DNA of 64,000 nt from Limnohabitans sp. Bal53 (GTDB lineage Bacteria; Pseudomonadota; Gammaproteobacteria; Burkholderiales; Burkholderiaceae_C): contig NZ_NESH01000002.1 of NCBI RefSeq assembly GCF_003063355.1, positions 310,001 through 374,000 of the forward strand, written 5' to 3'. The notes under the pieces are model-generated. The model was not told the DNA's origin. It searched no databases and saw only the letters and a program-made list of their open reading frames with translations. Of this stretch, positions 40,693-48,807 are shown in pieces; within the stretch, counting starts at the first letter, position 1, and each line of letters opens with the position of its first letter. A program made the position numbers and the translations under genes.

Positions 40693-41805
40693 ATGAGCTT
40701 TTTGACTGCGGATGAAGTCCAGCAGTTGGCCTATCAAGTTTGGGGGGCCAGCTTTGCCATCTCCTTGCTGGCGGGCGTGTTGATCCACCGGGGGCACTTT
40801 TGCACCATGGGGGCCATCAGTGATTGGGTGGTGATGCGTGACGCCACCCGGCTGCGGCAATGGGCGCTGGCCGTGGTCGTCGCCATGGCCTGTTTTGGCC
40901 TGATGGCCTGGCTTGGTTGGATCAGCCCATTGAGCACCATTTATGCTTCCTCACAACTGCCATGGCTTTCGGCGCTGTTGGGCGGCTGCTTGTTTGGCAT
41001 CGGCATGGTTTTGGCATCGGGCTGCAGCAGCAAATCCTTGGTGCGGTTGGCTGCGGGCAATCTCAAGTCTTTGGTGGTCTTGCTGGCCATGGCTGTCTCT
41101 GCGCTGGCGGCCATGCGCGGCCTGACGGCGGTTTGGCGCGTGAACGGCCTTGACACCGTGTCCATCGATTTGCCTCACGGCCCTTTTGTCGGTCAGTGGC
41201 TGTCGGCTTTTTGGGGGCTTGAATTGCGCGCGGGTTTTGGCATCAGCGCGGCGCTCGTGTCTTTGTGCTTGCTGGGCTGGGTGGTCAAAGACCGCCGTTT
41301 CCACACGGCGTTCAACTGGGTCACAGGCGCAGGCTTGGGCTTGCTGGTGGTGGCGCTGTGGTGGGTCAGTGGCGTGCTGGGTTTTGTACCCGAACACCCC
41401 GATACCCTGGAGCCGGTGTTCCTCACCACCCACAGCGGCCGCATGGAGGCGCTGAGTTTCACGGCGCCAGTTGGCTACTGGCTGGATGCATTCATGTACT
41501 ACAGCGACGGCAGCAAACGGTTGACCTTGGGCATGGTCACGGTGGTCGGTGTGTTGGCGGGCGCTGGCCTGAGCGCTGTGCAGCAAGGCAGCTTTCGTTG
41601 GGAGGGTTTCACCGACCGTCATGATTTGGTGCGTCACTTGGCCGGTGGTGCCCTCATGGGCACAGGCGGTGTGATGGCCATGGGGTGCACTTTTGGTCAG
41701 GGCCTCAGTGGCCTGTCTACATTGAACTTGGGCAGCATGTTGTCGGTGATGGGCATTTTTGCAGGCACCTGGGCCGCATTGCATTGGCAAATGCGCGAGG
41801 CTTGA
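40693..41805 (+). CDS. YeeE/YedE-family sulfur-compound transporter
   Basis: A 370-residue integral membrane protein with about nine to ten hydrophobic segments. It carries the YeeE/YedE (DUF395) hallmarks in both halves: HRGHFCTMGA and SGCSSKSLVR in the first, GCTFGQGLSG in the second, with cysteines lining the predicted path. Characterised relatives take up thiosulfate. It starts six bases after cpoB, so it may be cotranscribed with the Tol genes. Confidence 0.88.
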   Translation: MSFLTADEVQQLAYQVWGASFAISLLAGVLIHRGHFCTMGAISDWVVMRDATRLRQWALAVVVAMACFGLMAWLGWISPLSTIYASSQLPWLSALLGGCLFGIGMVLASGCSSKSLVRLAAGNLKSLVVLLAMAVSALAAMRGLTAVWRVNGLDTVSIDLPHGPFVGQWLSAFWGLELRAGFGISAALVSLCLLGWVVKDRRFHTAFNWVTGAGLGLLVVALWWVSGVLGFVPEHPDTLEPVFLTTHSGRMEALSFTAPVGYWLDAFMYYSDGSKRLTLGMVTVVGVLAGAGLSAVQQGSFRWEGFTDRHDLVRHLAGGALMGTGGVMAMGCTFGQGLSGLSTLNLGSMLSVMGIFAGTWAALHWQMREA

Positions 41806-41854
41806 AACTTTTGAATCGCGCCGCACCTGCACGCAACTTTTGCAAGATCAGCCC

Positions 41855-42652
41855 ATGAGCGAGATGCCAACAATGGACCCCTTGACCGATGACAGACTAC
41901 GCCGCTTCGGCGGCTTGCAACGCCTGTATGGCGTGTCCGGCGCTGAGCGTATCCGGCAAGCGCATGTGGTGGTCGTGGGCATTGGCGGTGTGGGTTCCTG
42001 GGCGGCTGAAGCCTTGGCCCGCAGTGGCGTGGCGCGATTGACCCTCATCGATATGGACCACATCTCTGAGTCCAACATCAACCGTCAGATTCACGCGCTC
42101 AGCAGCACCACGGGCCAATCCAAAGTGCTGGCCATGCAAGAGCGCATCGCCTTGATTCACCCGGAATGCCATGTCGATGCTGTGGACGATTTTGTGAGCT
42201 CCGAGAACTGGCCTGCGCTTTTGCCTTCTAAGCCCGATGCGGTGATCGACGCTTGCGACCAGGTGAAAGCCAAAGTGAGCCTGGCGCATTGGGCGCTGAG
42301 CGAAGGTGTGGGCTTCATCACCGTGGGTGCAGCGGGCGGCAAACGCTTGGCGCACAAAGTTGACGTGGACGACCTCTCGCGCATCACACACGACCCCCTT
42401 TTGGCGCAATTGCGTTATCGCCTGCGCAAACACCATGGTGCGGCCAGAGGTGACAAACGCATCGGTATACAAGGCGTGTTCAGCCGCGAATCGGTGGCCC
42501 CGCCCGATGCCTCGTGTGCGATCGATGGCGATGGTTCGCTCAACTGCCACGGTTACGGATCGGTGGTCAGCGTGACCGCGACATTTGGCATGTGTGCTGC
42601 TTCAGAAATTTTGAATTTTTTAGCGATCACCCCCGAGAAGGCCAAAAAATGA
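41855..42652 (+). CDS. tcdA: tRNA threonylcarbamoyladenosine dehydratase
   Basis: TcdA (formerly CsdL) is an E1-like enzyme that converts t6A37 of tRNA to the cyclic form ct6A with ATP. The 265-residue protein has the nucleotide-binding GIGGVGS (42-48), LIDMDHISESNINRQ and DACDQVKAK. ATG 41855 fits homologue length; the frame is open from 41759 inside the transporter gene. The end of the gene holds the -10 box of the tRNA-Lys gene, whose product is itself a t6A-type tRNA. Confidence 0.94.
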   Translation: MSEMPTMDPLTDDRLRRFGGLQRLYGVSGAERIRQAHVVVVGIGGVGSWAAEALARSGVARLTLIDMDHISESNINRQIHALSSTTGQSKVLAMQERIALIHPECHVDAVDDFVSSENWPALLPSKPDAVIDACDQVKAKVSLAHWALSEGVGFITVGAAGGKRLAHKVDVDDLSRITHDPLLAQLRYRLRKHHGAARGDKRIGIQGVFSRESVAPPDASCAIDGDGSLNCHGYGSVVSVTATFGMCAASEILNFLAITPEKAKK

Positions 42653-42655
42653 CGC

Positions 42656-42661
42656 TATAAT
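42656..42661 (+). promoter_or_regulatory. -10 box of the tRNA-Lys promoter
   Basis: TATAAT, a perfect consensus, lies 36 bases before the tRNA 5' end and four bases after the tcdA stop. No good -35 is visible 17 bases upstream, so strength is uncertain. Confidence 0.6.
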
Positions 42662-42696
42662 TTGAGTCTTGCTACAGTGCACAACACAGCAGCAAA

Positions 42697-42772
42697 GGGA
42701 CCATAGCTCAGTTGGTAGAGCAGCGGACTTTTAATCCGTTTGTCGTGGGTTCGACCCCCGCTGGTCCCACCA
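42697..42772 (+). tRNA. tRNA-Lys (anticodon UUU)
   Basis: A 76-base cloverleaf: acceptor arm GGGACCA pairing TGGTCCC, D-loop AGCTCAGTTGGTAGAGC, anticodon stem GCGGA/TCCGT around CTTTTAA with anticodon TTT, T-arm GTGGGTTCGACCCCCGC, and an encoded CCA. A strong terminator follows within six bases, so it is a single-tRNA transcript. Confidence 0.97.
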
Positions 42773-42777
42773 AATTT

Positions 42778-42814
42778 AAAAGCACTTTGAACTTCGGTTC
42801 AAAGTGCTTTTTTT
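42778..42814 (+). terminator. Strong terminator of tRNA-Lys
   Basis: A perfect 15-base stem (42778-42792 with 42797-42811) is capped by a TTCG tetraloop and followed by seven Ts (42808-42814). This is a near-ideal rho-independent terminator. Confidence 0.95.
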
Positions 42815-42927
42815 ATTCCTGGTGATTTTTATGATGCTTCCTCGGCTGAACCTGTGAGGGTCTTTCGCTTCGCACGATTCATGCGTTGTTGTGTTCTTGG
42901 TGGTGCGTCTGAATGCATCACGCAGGC

Positions 42928-42958
42928 AAAAAAATGCCGGACGGGTTAGGTCCGGCAT
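42928..42958 (-). terminator. Terminator of the ABC-F gene
   Basis: On the minus strand ATGCCGGAC (42958-42950) pairs with GTCCGGCAT (42942-42934) around seven bases and continues into seven Ts. It ends the ABC-F transcript 20-50 bases after the stop. Confidence 0.9.
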
Positions 42959-42980
42959 GAGGGGAGAGGGTCAGTGCTGT

Positions 42981-45059
42981 TCAAAGCGCTGTCGATGTGG
43001 CTTCTTCGAGCAAAGAGGTCAGCTCCAACCAGCGTTCTTCTAAGCGCGTCACTTCGTCGGCCAGGGCTTTGAGTCGGCGTCCTGCATCGGCCATGTCGGC
43101 TGGCGACATGGGCGTGGTCAGCAGCGCTTCCAGACGGGTTTTCTCGGCTTCGATGCTGGCCATGCGCTGCTCGTTTTGTTCCAGCTCGCGCTTGAGCGGC
43201 CGGGTTTGCGCAGCCAGTTGCTGGCGTTTTTGCGCGTCGAGTTTGCGTTGCTCGGCACTGCTCAGGCCTGGTGTCATGCTCTGCGTGCCTGCCGAGGTAC
43301 TGGGTTTGGCGCCAGCCCCTGCTGCGGGAGTGGGCGTCGCACTTGCAGGACCCGTGCCGCTGGGCACACTGGCTTGGGTGGTTGGAACGGGTTCTGCCAC
43401 CCCTGTGGCTACAGCATCACGGGCCGAGTTTTTGGCCGCTTCGCGTAAGCGTTTGGATTCTTCGAGCAAATACTTTTGGTAGTCGTCCAAGTCGCCGTCA
43501 AAAGGCTCGACCTTGCCACGGCCCACCATCCAGAACTCGTCGCACACGGCGCGCAGCAAAGCGCGGTCGTGGCTGACCAGCATGACGGTGCCTTCGAATT
43601 CGTTGAGCGCCATCGACAGCGCTTCGCGCGTGGCCAGGTCCAAGTGGTTGGTGGGCTCGTCCAGCAACAAGAGGTTGGGTCGCTGCCACACGATCATGGC
43701 CAACACCAAGCGGGCTTTTTCACCGCCGCTCATGGTGCCCACGGCCTGTTTGACCATGTCGCCGGTGAAGTTGAAAGTGCCCAGGTAATTGCGCAGGTCT
43801 TGCTCGCGGCTGGGCTCGCCGCTGTTCGGGCCGAGCTCTTTGGCCAGACGGATCATGTGCTCCAGCGGGTTGTCCTGCGGATGCAGCACATCCAGTTCTT
43901 GCTGGGCAAAGTAGCCGATGTTCAGGCCCTTGCCTTCGGTCAGCGTGCCTGCCAGCAGCGGCATGGTGCGTGCAATGGTCTTGACCAGGGTCGACTTGCC
44001 TTGGCCGTTGGCCCCCAAAATGCCGATACGCTGGCCTGCCAGCACCGATTTGCTGACCCCTTGCAAAATCGCTTTGGGTTCGTTGTCCACGATGTAGCCA
44101 AAACTCGCCTCGCTGATGGCCAGCATCGGGTTGGGCAGGTTGTTGGGTTCTTTGAAGCCAAAGGTGAATTCGGCATCGGCCAGCAAAGGGGCCACTTTTT
44201 CCATGCGCTCGAGCGCCTTGACCCGGCTTTGCGCCTGCTTGGCCTTGCTGGCCTGCGCCTTGAAGCGGTTGATGAACTTTTGCAGGTGGGCGATTTTGTC
44301 TTGCTGCTTGGCAAACGAGGCCTGCTGCAGCTCCATCTGCTGAGCCCGCAAGATTTCAAAGCCGCTGTAGTTGCTGCCGTAGCGCGTCAATTTGGCGTGA
44401 TCGATGTGCAGGGTGACGTTGGTCACCGCATCCAAAAATTCGCGGTCGTGGCTGATCACGATCATGGTGCCCGCGTAGCGTTGCAGCCAAGCTTCCAGCC
44501 AGACCAGCGCGTCCAAGTCCAAGTGGTTGGTGGGTTCGTCCAGCAGCAGGATGTCGGAGGGGCACATGAGTGCCCGTGCCAGCTGCAAGCGCATGCGCCA
44601 GCCGCCCGAAAAACTGTTGACCGGGTTGTTGAGTTCATCGACCCGAAAGCCCAAGCCCAAGATCAAAGCTTCAGCGCGGGGCAGGGCGTCGTGGTCGCCT
44701 GCGTCGGCCAGGTCCGTGTAGACATGGGCCATTTCCATGCCGTCGCCACTGGCTTCGGCGGCCACCAGGCGCTGGCGCAACTCTGCCAGGCGGGTGTCGC
44801 CTTCCAGCACAAACTCGCTGGCAGCCTGGTCGGTCTCGGGCATGTTCTGCGCGACCTGACCCATGCGCCAGGCTTTGGGCATGTCAAAGTCACCGCCGTC
44901 TTCGTGCAGGGTGCCGTTGAACAGGGCAAACAAGGTGGATTTGCCCGCGCCGTTGCGACCGACCAAACCGACTTTTTCTCCGGGGTTGAGGGTGACCGAA
45001 GCTTGGTCCAGCAGCACCTTGGTGCCTCGGCGGAGGGTGACGTTTTTGAGGTTGATCAT
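42981..45059 (-). CDS. ABC-F family ATPase (YheS-like)
   Basis: ABC-F proteins bind the ribosomal E-site and rescue or tune stalled ribosomes. The 692-residue soluble protein has two ATPase domains: GRNGAGKS (34-41), SGGWRMRLQLA and DEPTNHLD in the first; GANGQGKS, SGGEKARLVLA and DEPTNHLD in the second, with a charged linker between them. An Ala/Pro/Thr/Ser stretch (about 545-610) leads to a C-terminal coiled coil. Length and tail favour the YheS subgroup over EttA or Uup, though by eye that is tentative. No transmembrane part is present. Confidence 0.92.
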   Translation of the reverse strand: MINLKNVTLRRGTKVLLDQASVTLNPGEKVGLVGRNGAGKSTLFALFNGTLHEDGGDFDMPKAWRMGQVAQNMPETDQAASEFVLEGDTRLAELRQRLVAAEASGDGMEMAHVYTDLADAGDHDALPRAEALILGLGFRVDELNNPVNSFSGGWRMRLQLARALMCPSDILLLDEPTNHLDLDALVWLEAWLQRYAGTMIVISHDREFLDAVTNVTLHIDHAKLTRYGSNYSGFEILRAQQMELQQASFAKQQDKIAHLQKFINRFKAQASKAKQAQSRVKALERMEKVAPLLADAEFTFGFKEPNNLPNPMLAISEASFGYIVDNEPKAILQGVSKSVLAGQRIGILGANGQGKSTLVKTIARTMPLLAGTLTEGKGLNIGYFAQQELDVLHPQDNPLEHMIRLAKELGPNSGEPSREQDLRNYLGTFNFTGDMVKQAVGTMSGGEKARLVLAMIVWQRPNLLLLDEPTNHLDLATREALSMALNEFEGTVMLVSHDRALLRAVCDEFWMVGRGKVEPFDGDLDDYQKYLLEESKRLREAAKNSARDAVATGVAEPVPTTQASVPSGTGPASATPTPAAGAGAKPSTSAGTQSMTPGLSSAEQRKLDAQKRQQLAAQTRPLKRELEQNEQRMASIEAEKTRLEALLTTPMSPADMADAGRRLKALADEVTRLEERWLELTSLLEEATSTAL

Positions 45060-45277
45060 GAAAAGCAGTGACCGGACAGGTTCCGGGATAAGGGGCGTGG
45101 TCAGTAGGAGGCTGACGCTGCGAGGGGCATAAGCCGGTATTTTCGCCGATGTAGGCGAGGGTCATTGGGGAAGAGGGTGCGGCGCACCCGGTTGTGCGAG
45201 CCGAAAATCAGCCACAAAGAAGCCGCATTCGAGGTGGCATGGCCGCACAGGCGACCAAGTTGATGCCTGAGGTCAGG
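45060..45277. other. Gap between prmB and the ABC-F gene
   Basis: A stretch of about 220 bases between two minus-strand genes. Short open frames run through it but none has both a start and a recognisable protein. No terminator with a T-tract is visible on the prmB side. I see nothing further in it. Confidence 0.4.
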
Positions 45278-46153
45278 TCATGTTGAGCTTTGCAACAGGG
45301 CTTCTCGGGTGATCAGCAGCACCTGGTCATCGCCCGCACTGGTGTCCAGCCAAGCCACTTCAAGGTTTGGAAAGGCCGCAATGAAGTGCGCTACCTCGTT
45401 GCCAATCTCCAGGACCAGCACCGCGTCCTCGCTCATCCGCGCAGGCGCATCCTTGAACAGCTGACGCACAAAGTCCATGCCGTCCGTGCCACCGGCCAAT
45501 GCCAACTCGGGCTCGGCTCGGTACTCGGCGGGCAAGGCGTCCATGCTGGCCTGGCACACATAAGGTGGGTTGCACAGGATCAAATCAAACGGGCCGGGTA
45601 GGTCAGAAAGACCATCGCTGTGGACCAATGTCACGCGCTCTTGCAGTTCGTGGCGCTCTACGTTGATGGCGGCAACCGCCAGCGCATCGTCAGAAATATC
45701 GGCCCCTGTGACCTGCACCTCGGGCCAGGCCAGTGCCGCCAGCACGGCCAGGCTGCCGTTGCCGGTGCACAGGTCCAATACCTGTTTTGTTTGATCGCTC
45801 AGCCAAGCGTCGATGGTGCCGTCGGCCAGCACCTCAGCGATCAGACTGCGCGGCACGATGGACCGCTCGTCGATGTAAAACGACACGCCTTGCAGCCAGG
45901 CCTCACGCGTGAGGTAGGCGGCCGGTTTGCGGCTGGTGATGCGTTCGTCGATCAACGCGGCGCAAGTCGCTTGTTGCTCGGGCGTCACGGCTTCTTCGGC
46001 CACTTCGTCCAGATCGGTGTCCAGCGGCAGGCCCAGACGCCACAGCACCAGCCAAACGGCTTCGTCAAAAGCGCTCTGGGTGCCGTGGCCAAAAGACACT
46101 TGGGCTTGGTCCAGGCGCTTTGCGGCTTGGGCGATCAGTTCGTGCAGGTGCAT
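45278..46153 (-). CDS. prmB: Ribosomal protein uL3 glutamine methyltransferase
   Basis: PrmB methylates a glutamine of ribosomal protein uL3. The 291-residue protein has an N-terminal substrate domain and a Rossmann methyltransferase domain with VLDLCTGNGSLAVLAA and the catalytic NPPY in LILCNPPYV. ATG 46153 is the usual family start (MHLHELIAQAAKRL); the frame is open 30 codons further. It follows dapE on the same strand, as in many Burkholderiales. Confidence 0.94.
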   Translation of the reverse strand: MHLHELIAQAAKRLDQAQVSFGHGTQSAFDEAVWLVLWRLGLPLDTDLDEVAEEAVTPEQQATCAALIDERITSRKPAAYLTREAWLQGVSFYIDERSIVPRSLIAEVLADGTIDAWLSDQTKQVLDLCTGNGSLAVLAALAWPEVQVTGADISDDALAVAAINVERHELQERVTLVHSDGLSDLPGPFDLILCNPPYVCQASMDALPAEYRAEPELALAGGTDGMDFVRQLFKDAPARMSEDAVLVLEIGNEVAHFIAAFPNLEVAWLDTSAGDDQVLLITREALLQSST

Positions 46154-46259
46154 AGGGATTCCTGGACTGCCGCGCTTGGCCCGCAGTGACGTGAAGGGTG
46201 TGAAAAGGCCAAGGGCTGCACCGGGCAGCGTGGGTGCTCGCAAATCGTGGGCAAAACGC

Positions 46260-47429
46260 TCATGCAGTCAAGCCTGTGTTGAGATGTTCCAGCGTGCGCC
46301 GGTAGATGGCTTTGAGCGGCGCGATGTCGGCCAGCGCCACATGCTCGTTGACCTTGTGGATGGTCGCGTTCGGTGGGCCAAATTCGATCACCTGCGGACA
46401 AATTTGGGCAATGAAGCGGCCGTCGCTGGTGCCCCCTGTGGTGGACAGCTCGGTCTTCAGACCGGTTTCGTCGGTGATGGCTTGCTGGATGGCGGCCACC
46501 AGGGTACCCGGCGTGGTCAGAAATGGCCGACCGCCCAAGGTCCATTTGAGCTCGTACTTCAGACCGTGCTGGTCGAGCACCGCTTGCAGCCGCTGCTGCA
46601 GGCTTTCGGGTGTGGACTCGGTGCAAAAGCGGAAGTTGAAGTCGACCACACAGTCGCCCGGGATCACGTTGCTCGCGCCCGTGCCTGCGTGAATATTGCT
46701 CACTTGCCAACTCGTGGGCGGAAAAAAGACATTGCCTTCGTCCCATCGGATGGCCACCAGCTCTGCCAGGGCAGGGGCTAGGCGGTGAATCGGGTTGTCG
46801 GCCAGGTGGGGGTAGGCGATGTGGCCTTGCACGCCCTTGACGGTGAGCTTGCCGCTCAGGGTGCCGCGTCGGCCGTTTTTGATCATGTCGCCCGTTTGCT
46901 GAACCGAGGTGGGCTCACCCACAATGCAAAACTGAGGCGCGTCACCACGGGTTTGGAGCTTTTCACAAACGATCACGGTGCCATCGAGCGCCGGGCCTTC
47001 TTCATCGCTGGTCAACAAAAAGGCGATGCCCAATGCCGGGTTGGAGTTGCTGGCAAGAAACTCCTGCACCGCCACCACCATGGCCGCCAGCGAGGTTTTC
47101 ATGTCACTGGCGCCGCGCCCGTACAGCTTGCCGTCTTTGTGCGTGGGGGTGAAGGGGTCACTGTCCCATTGCGCGAGCGGCCCGGTGGGTACGACATCGG
47201 TGTGCCCGGCAAAGGCCAAGGTTTGGCCCGAAGTGCCTGCGCGCTTGGCCCACAGGTTGCGCACGCGAAAAGTGTCGGGGCCGGAGTCCATGAACTCGCA
47301 GACAAAACCCAAGGGTTTCAGGGCGTCGGTGATCAGGTCCAGGCAGCCCGCATCCTCAGGTGTGACAGAGGGGCGAGCGATCAGCTGCTCGGCCAGACGC
47401 AGGGTGTCGTGACAGGTATTGGTGTTCAT
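46260..47429 (-). CDS. dapE: Succinyl-diaminopimelate desuccinylase
   Basis: DapE removes succinate from N-succinyl-LL-diaminopimelate on the path to lysine and cell-wall meso-DAP, using two zinc ions. The 389-residue M20 peptidase shows [11 protein letters not shown] with the zinc ligands, [13 protein letters not shown], and the catalytic glutamate pair in [10 protein letters not shown]. dapC ends three bases before its start, leaving no room for dapD between them. Confidence 0.97.
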   Translation of the reverse strand: MNTNTCHDTLRLAEQLIARPSVTPEDAGCLDLITDALKPLGFVCEFMDSGPDTFRVRNLWAKRAGTSGQTLAFAGHTDVVPTGPLAQWDSDPFTPTHKDGKLYGRGASDMKTSLAAMVVAVQEFLASNSNPALGIAFLLTSDEEGPALDGTVIVCEKLQTRGDAPQFCIVGEPTSVQQTGDMIKNGRRGTLSGKLTVKGVQGHIAYPHLADNPIHRLAPALAELVAIRWDEGNVFFPPTSWQVSNIHAGTGASNVIPGDCVVDFNFRFCTESTPESLQQRLQAVLDQHGLKYELKWTLGGRPFLTTPGTLVAAIQQAITDETGLKTELSTTGGTSDGRFIAQICPQVIEFGPPNATIHKVNEHVALADIAPLKAIYRRTLEHLNTGLTA

Positions 47430-47432
47430 GGC

Positions 47433-48647
47433 TCAGATCTTTTGGGGGTGGGCACGCACAAAGCGCGCAATGCGCTCGGCCGCTTCCAGACATTCGGCGG
47501 TCTCAGCCACCAGGGCCATGCGGATCCGGCCCTGGCCAGGGTTGCCGCCGTTAAAGTCTCGCGCCAGGTAGCTGCCGGGCAGCACGGTGACATGTTCTGC
47601 TTGATAAAGCGCTTGGGCCAACGCGGCGTCGTCGCCGTGCCAGCCAGCGGGCACACCCGCCCAGAGGTAAAAGCTCGCATCGGGGAGCTTCACATCCAGC
47701 ACCTCGGCCAGCACGGGGGTGACCTGGGCGAATTTGGTGCGGTACTGGTTGCGGTTGTCCACCACATGGGCTTCGTCGCCCCAAGCAGCCACGCTGGCCG
47801 CTTGCACCACCGGGCTCATGGCGCTGCCATGGTAGGTGCGGTAGAGCAAGAACTGTTGGATGATGGCCGCGTCTCCAGCCACAAAGCCGCTGCGCAGGCC
47901 GGGCACGTTGCTGCGTTTGGACAGGCTGGTGAAGGCAATCAGGCGTTTGAAGTCGGTGCGGCCCAGCTGGTGGGCAGCTTCCAGCCCTCCCAGTGGCGCT
48001 TCATCGCGGAAGTAAATCTCGCTGTAGCACTCGTCGGACGCGATCACGAAACCGTGTTGGTCGGACAGGGCAAACAGCTTTTCCCATTCAGACAGCGGCA
48101 TGACCGCGCCCGTGGGGTTGCCGGGCGAGCAAACGAACAAGAGCTGGGTGCGGGCCCAGACTTCGGCAGGCACGCTGTCCCAGTCGTTGGCAAAGTTGCG
48201 CGCCGGGTCGCTGGGCACGTAGTACGGCTCAGCGCCAGACAGCAAGGCCGCGCCTTCGTAGATTTGGTAGAACGGGTTGGGGCTGACCACGGTGGCGCCC
48301 GGCCGGGTCGGGTCGATCACGGTTTGCGTCAGGGCAAACAGGGCTTCTCGTGAGCCGTTGACGGGCAAAACCTGCGTGACAGGGTCCAGGGCCAAGTCGT
48401 AACGGCTTTGCAGCCAGGCGGCGCAGGCCTTGCGCAGGCTGGGCTCGCCAGCTGTTGCCGGGTAAGCCGACAGGCCCGTGGCCACCGAGGCCTTGAGCGC
48501 ATCCTGAATGAAAGCAGGCGTGGCGTGCTTGGGCTCGCCAATGCCGAGGCTGATGTGGCGAAGCGCGGGGTTGGGGGTGACACTGGCGAACAGCTGCTTG
48601 AGCCGTTCAAAAGGGTAGGGTTGCAGCTTGGCAAGGAGGGGATTCAT
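47433..48647 (-). CDS. dapC: Succinyldiaminopimelate transaminase
   Basis: DapC transaminates N-succinyl-2-amino-6-oxopimelate in lysine/DAP synthesis. The 404-residue fold-type I aminotransferase has the PLP lysine in TSLSKRSNVPG and the aspartate/tyrosine stretch CSPGNPTG...SDECYSEIYF. ATG 48647 (MNPLLAKLQPYPF) fits the family; the frame runs 27 codons upstream. It heads dapC-dapE and is divergent from smc. Confidence 0.93.
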   Translation of the reverse strand: MNPLLAKLQPYPFERLKQLFASVTPNPALRHISLGIGEPKHATPAFIQDALKASVATGLSAYPATAGEPSLRKACAAWLQSRYDLALDPVTQVLPVNGSREALFALTQTVIDPTRPGATVVSPNPFYQIYEGAALLSGAEPYYVPSDPARNFANDWDSVPAEVWARTQLLFVCSPGNPTGAVMPLSEWEKLFALSDQHGFVIASDECYSEIYFRDEAPLGGLEAAHQLGRTDFKRLIAFTSLSKRSNVPGLRSGFVAGDAAIIQQFLLYRTYHGSAMSPVVQAASVAAWGDEAHVVDNRNQYRTKFAQVTPVLAEVLDVKLPDASFYLWAGVPAGWHGDDAALAQALYQAEHVTVLPGSYLARDFNGGNPGQGRIRMALVAETAECLEAAERIARFVRAHPQKI

Positions 48648-48807
48648 CCCCCGATTATCCGGGATGGAGGGTACCTGTTGGTCCTTGGGCTTGTCAGTGT
48701 GATTTTCAGCATGCCTGTCGGGTAACATTGACGTTTAAATCGGTGTTGGCCATTTGGGCTGGCCCTTTATTTGATTTCCAACCGATCCGACCACCAACCG
48801 AACCGCC

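Noticed and set aside
43476..45071. 531-codon ORF on plus strand over the ABC-F gene
   Set aside because: A shadow of the clearly recognised ABC-F protein; the translated sequence is low in conserved features and rich in His/Gln/Val typical of antisense translation.
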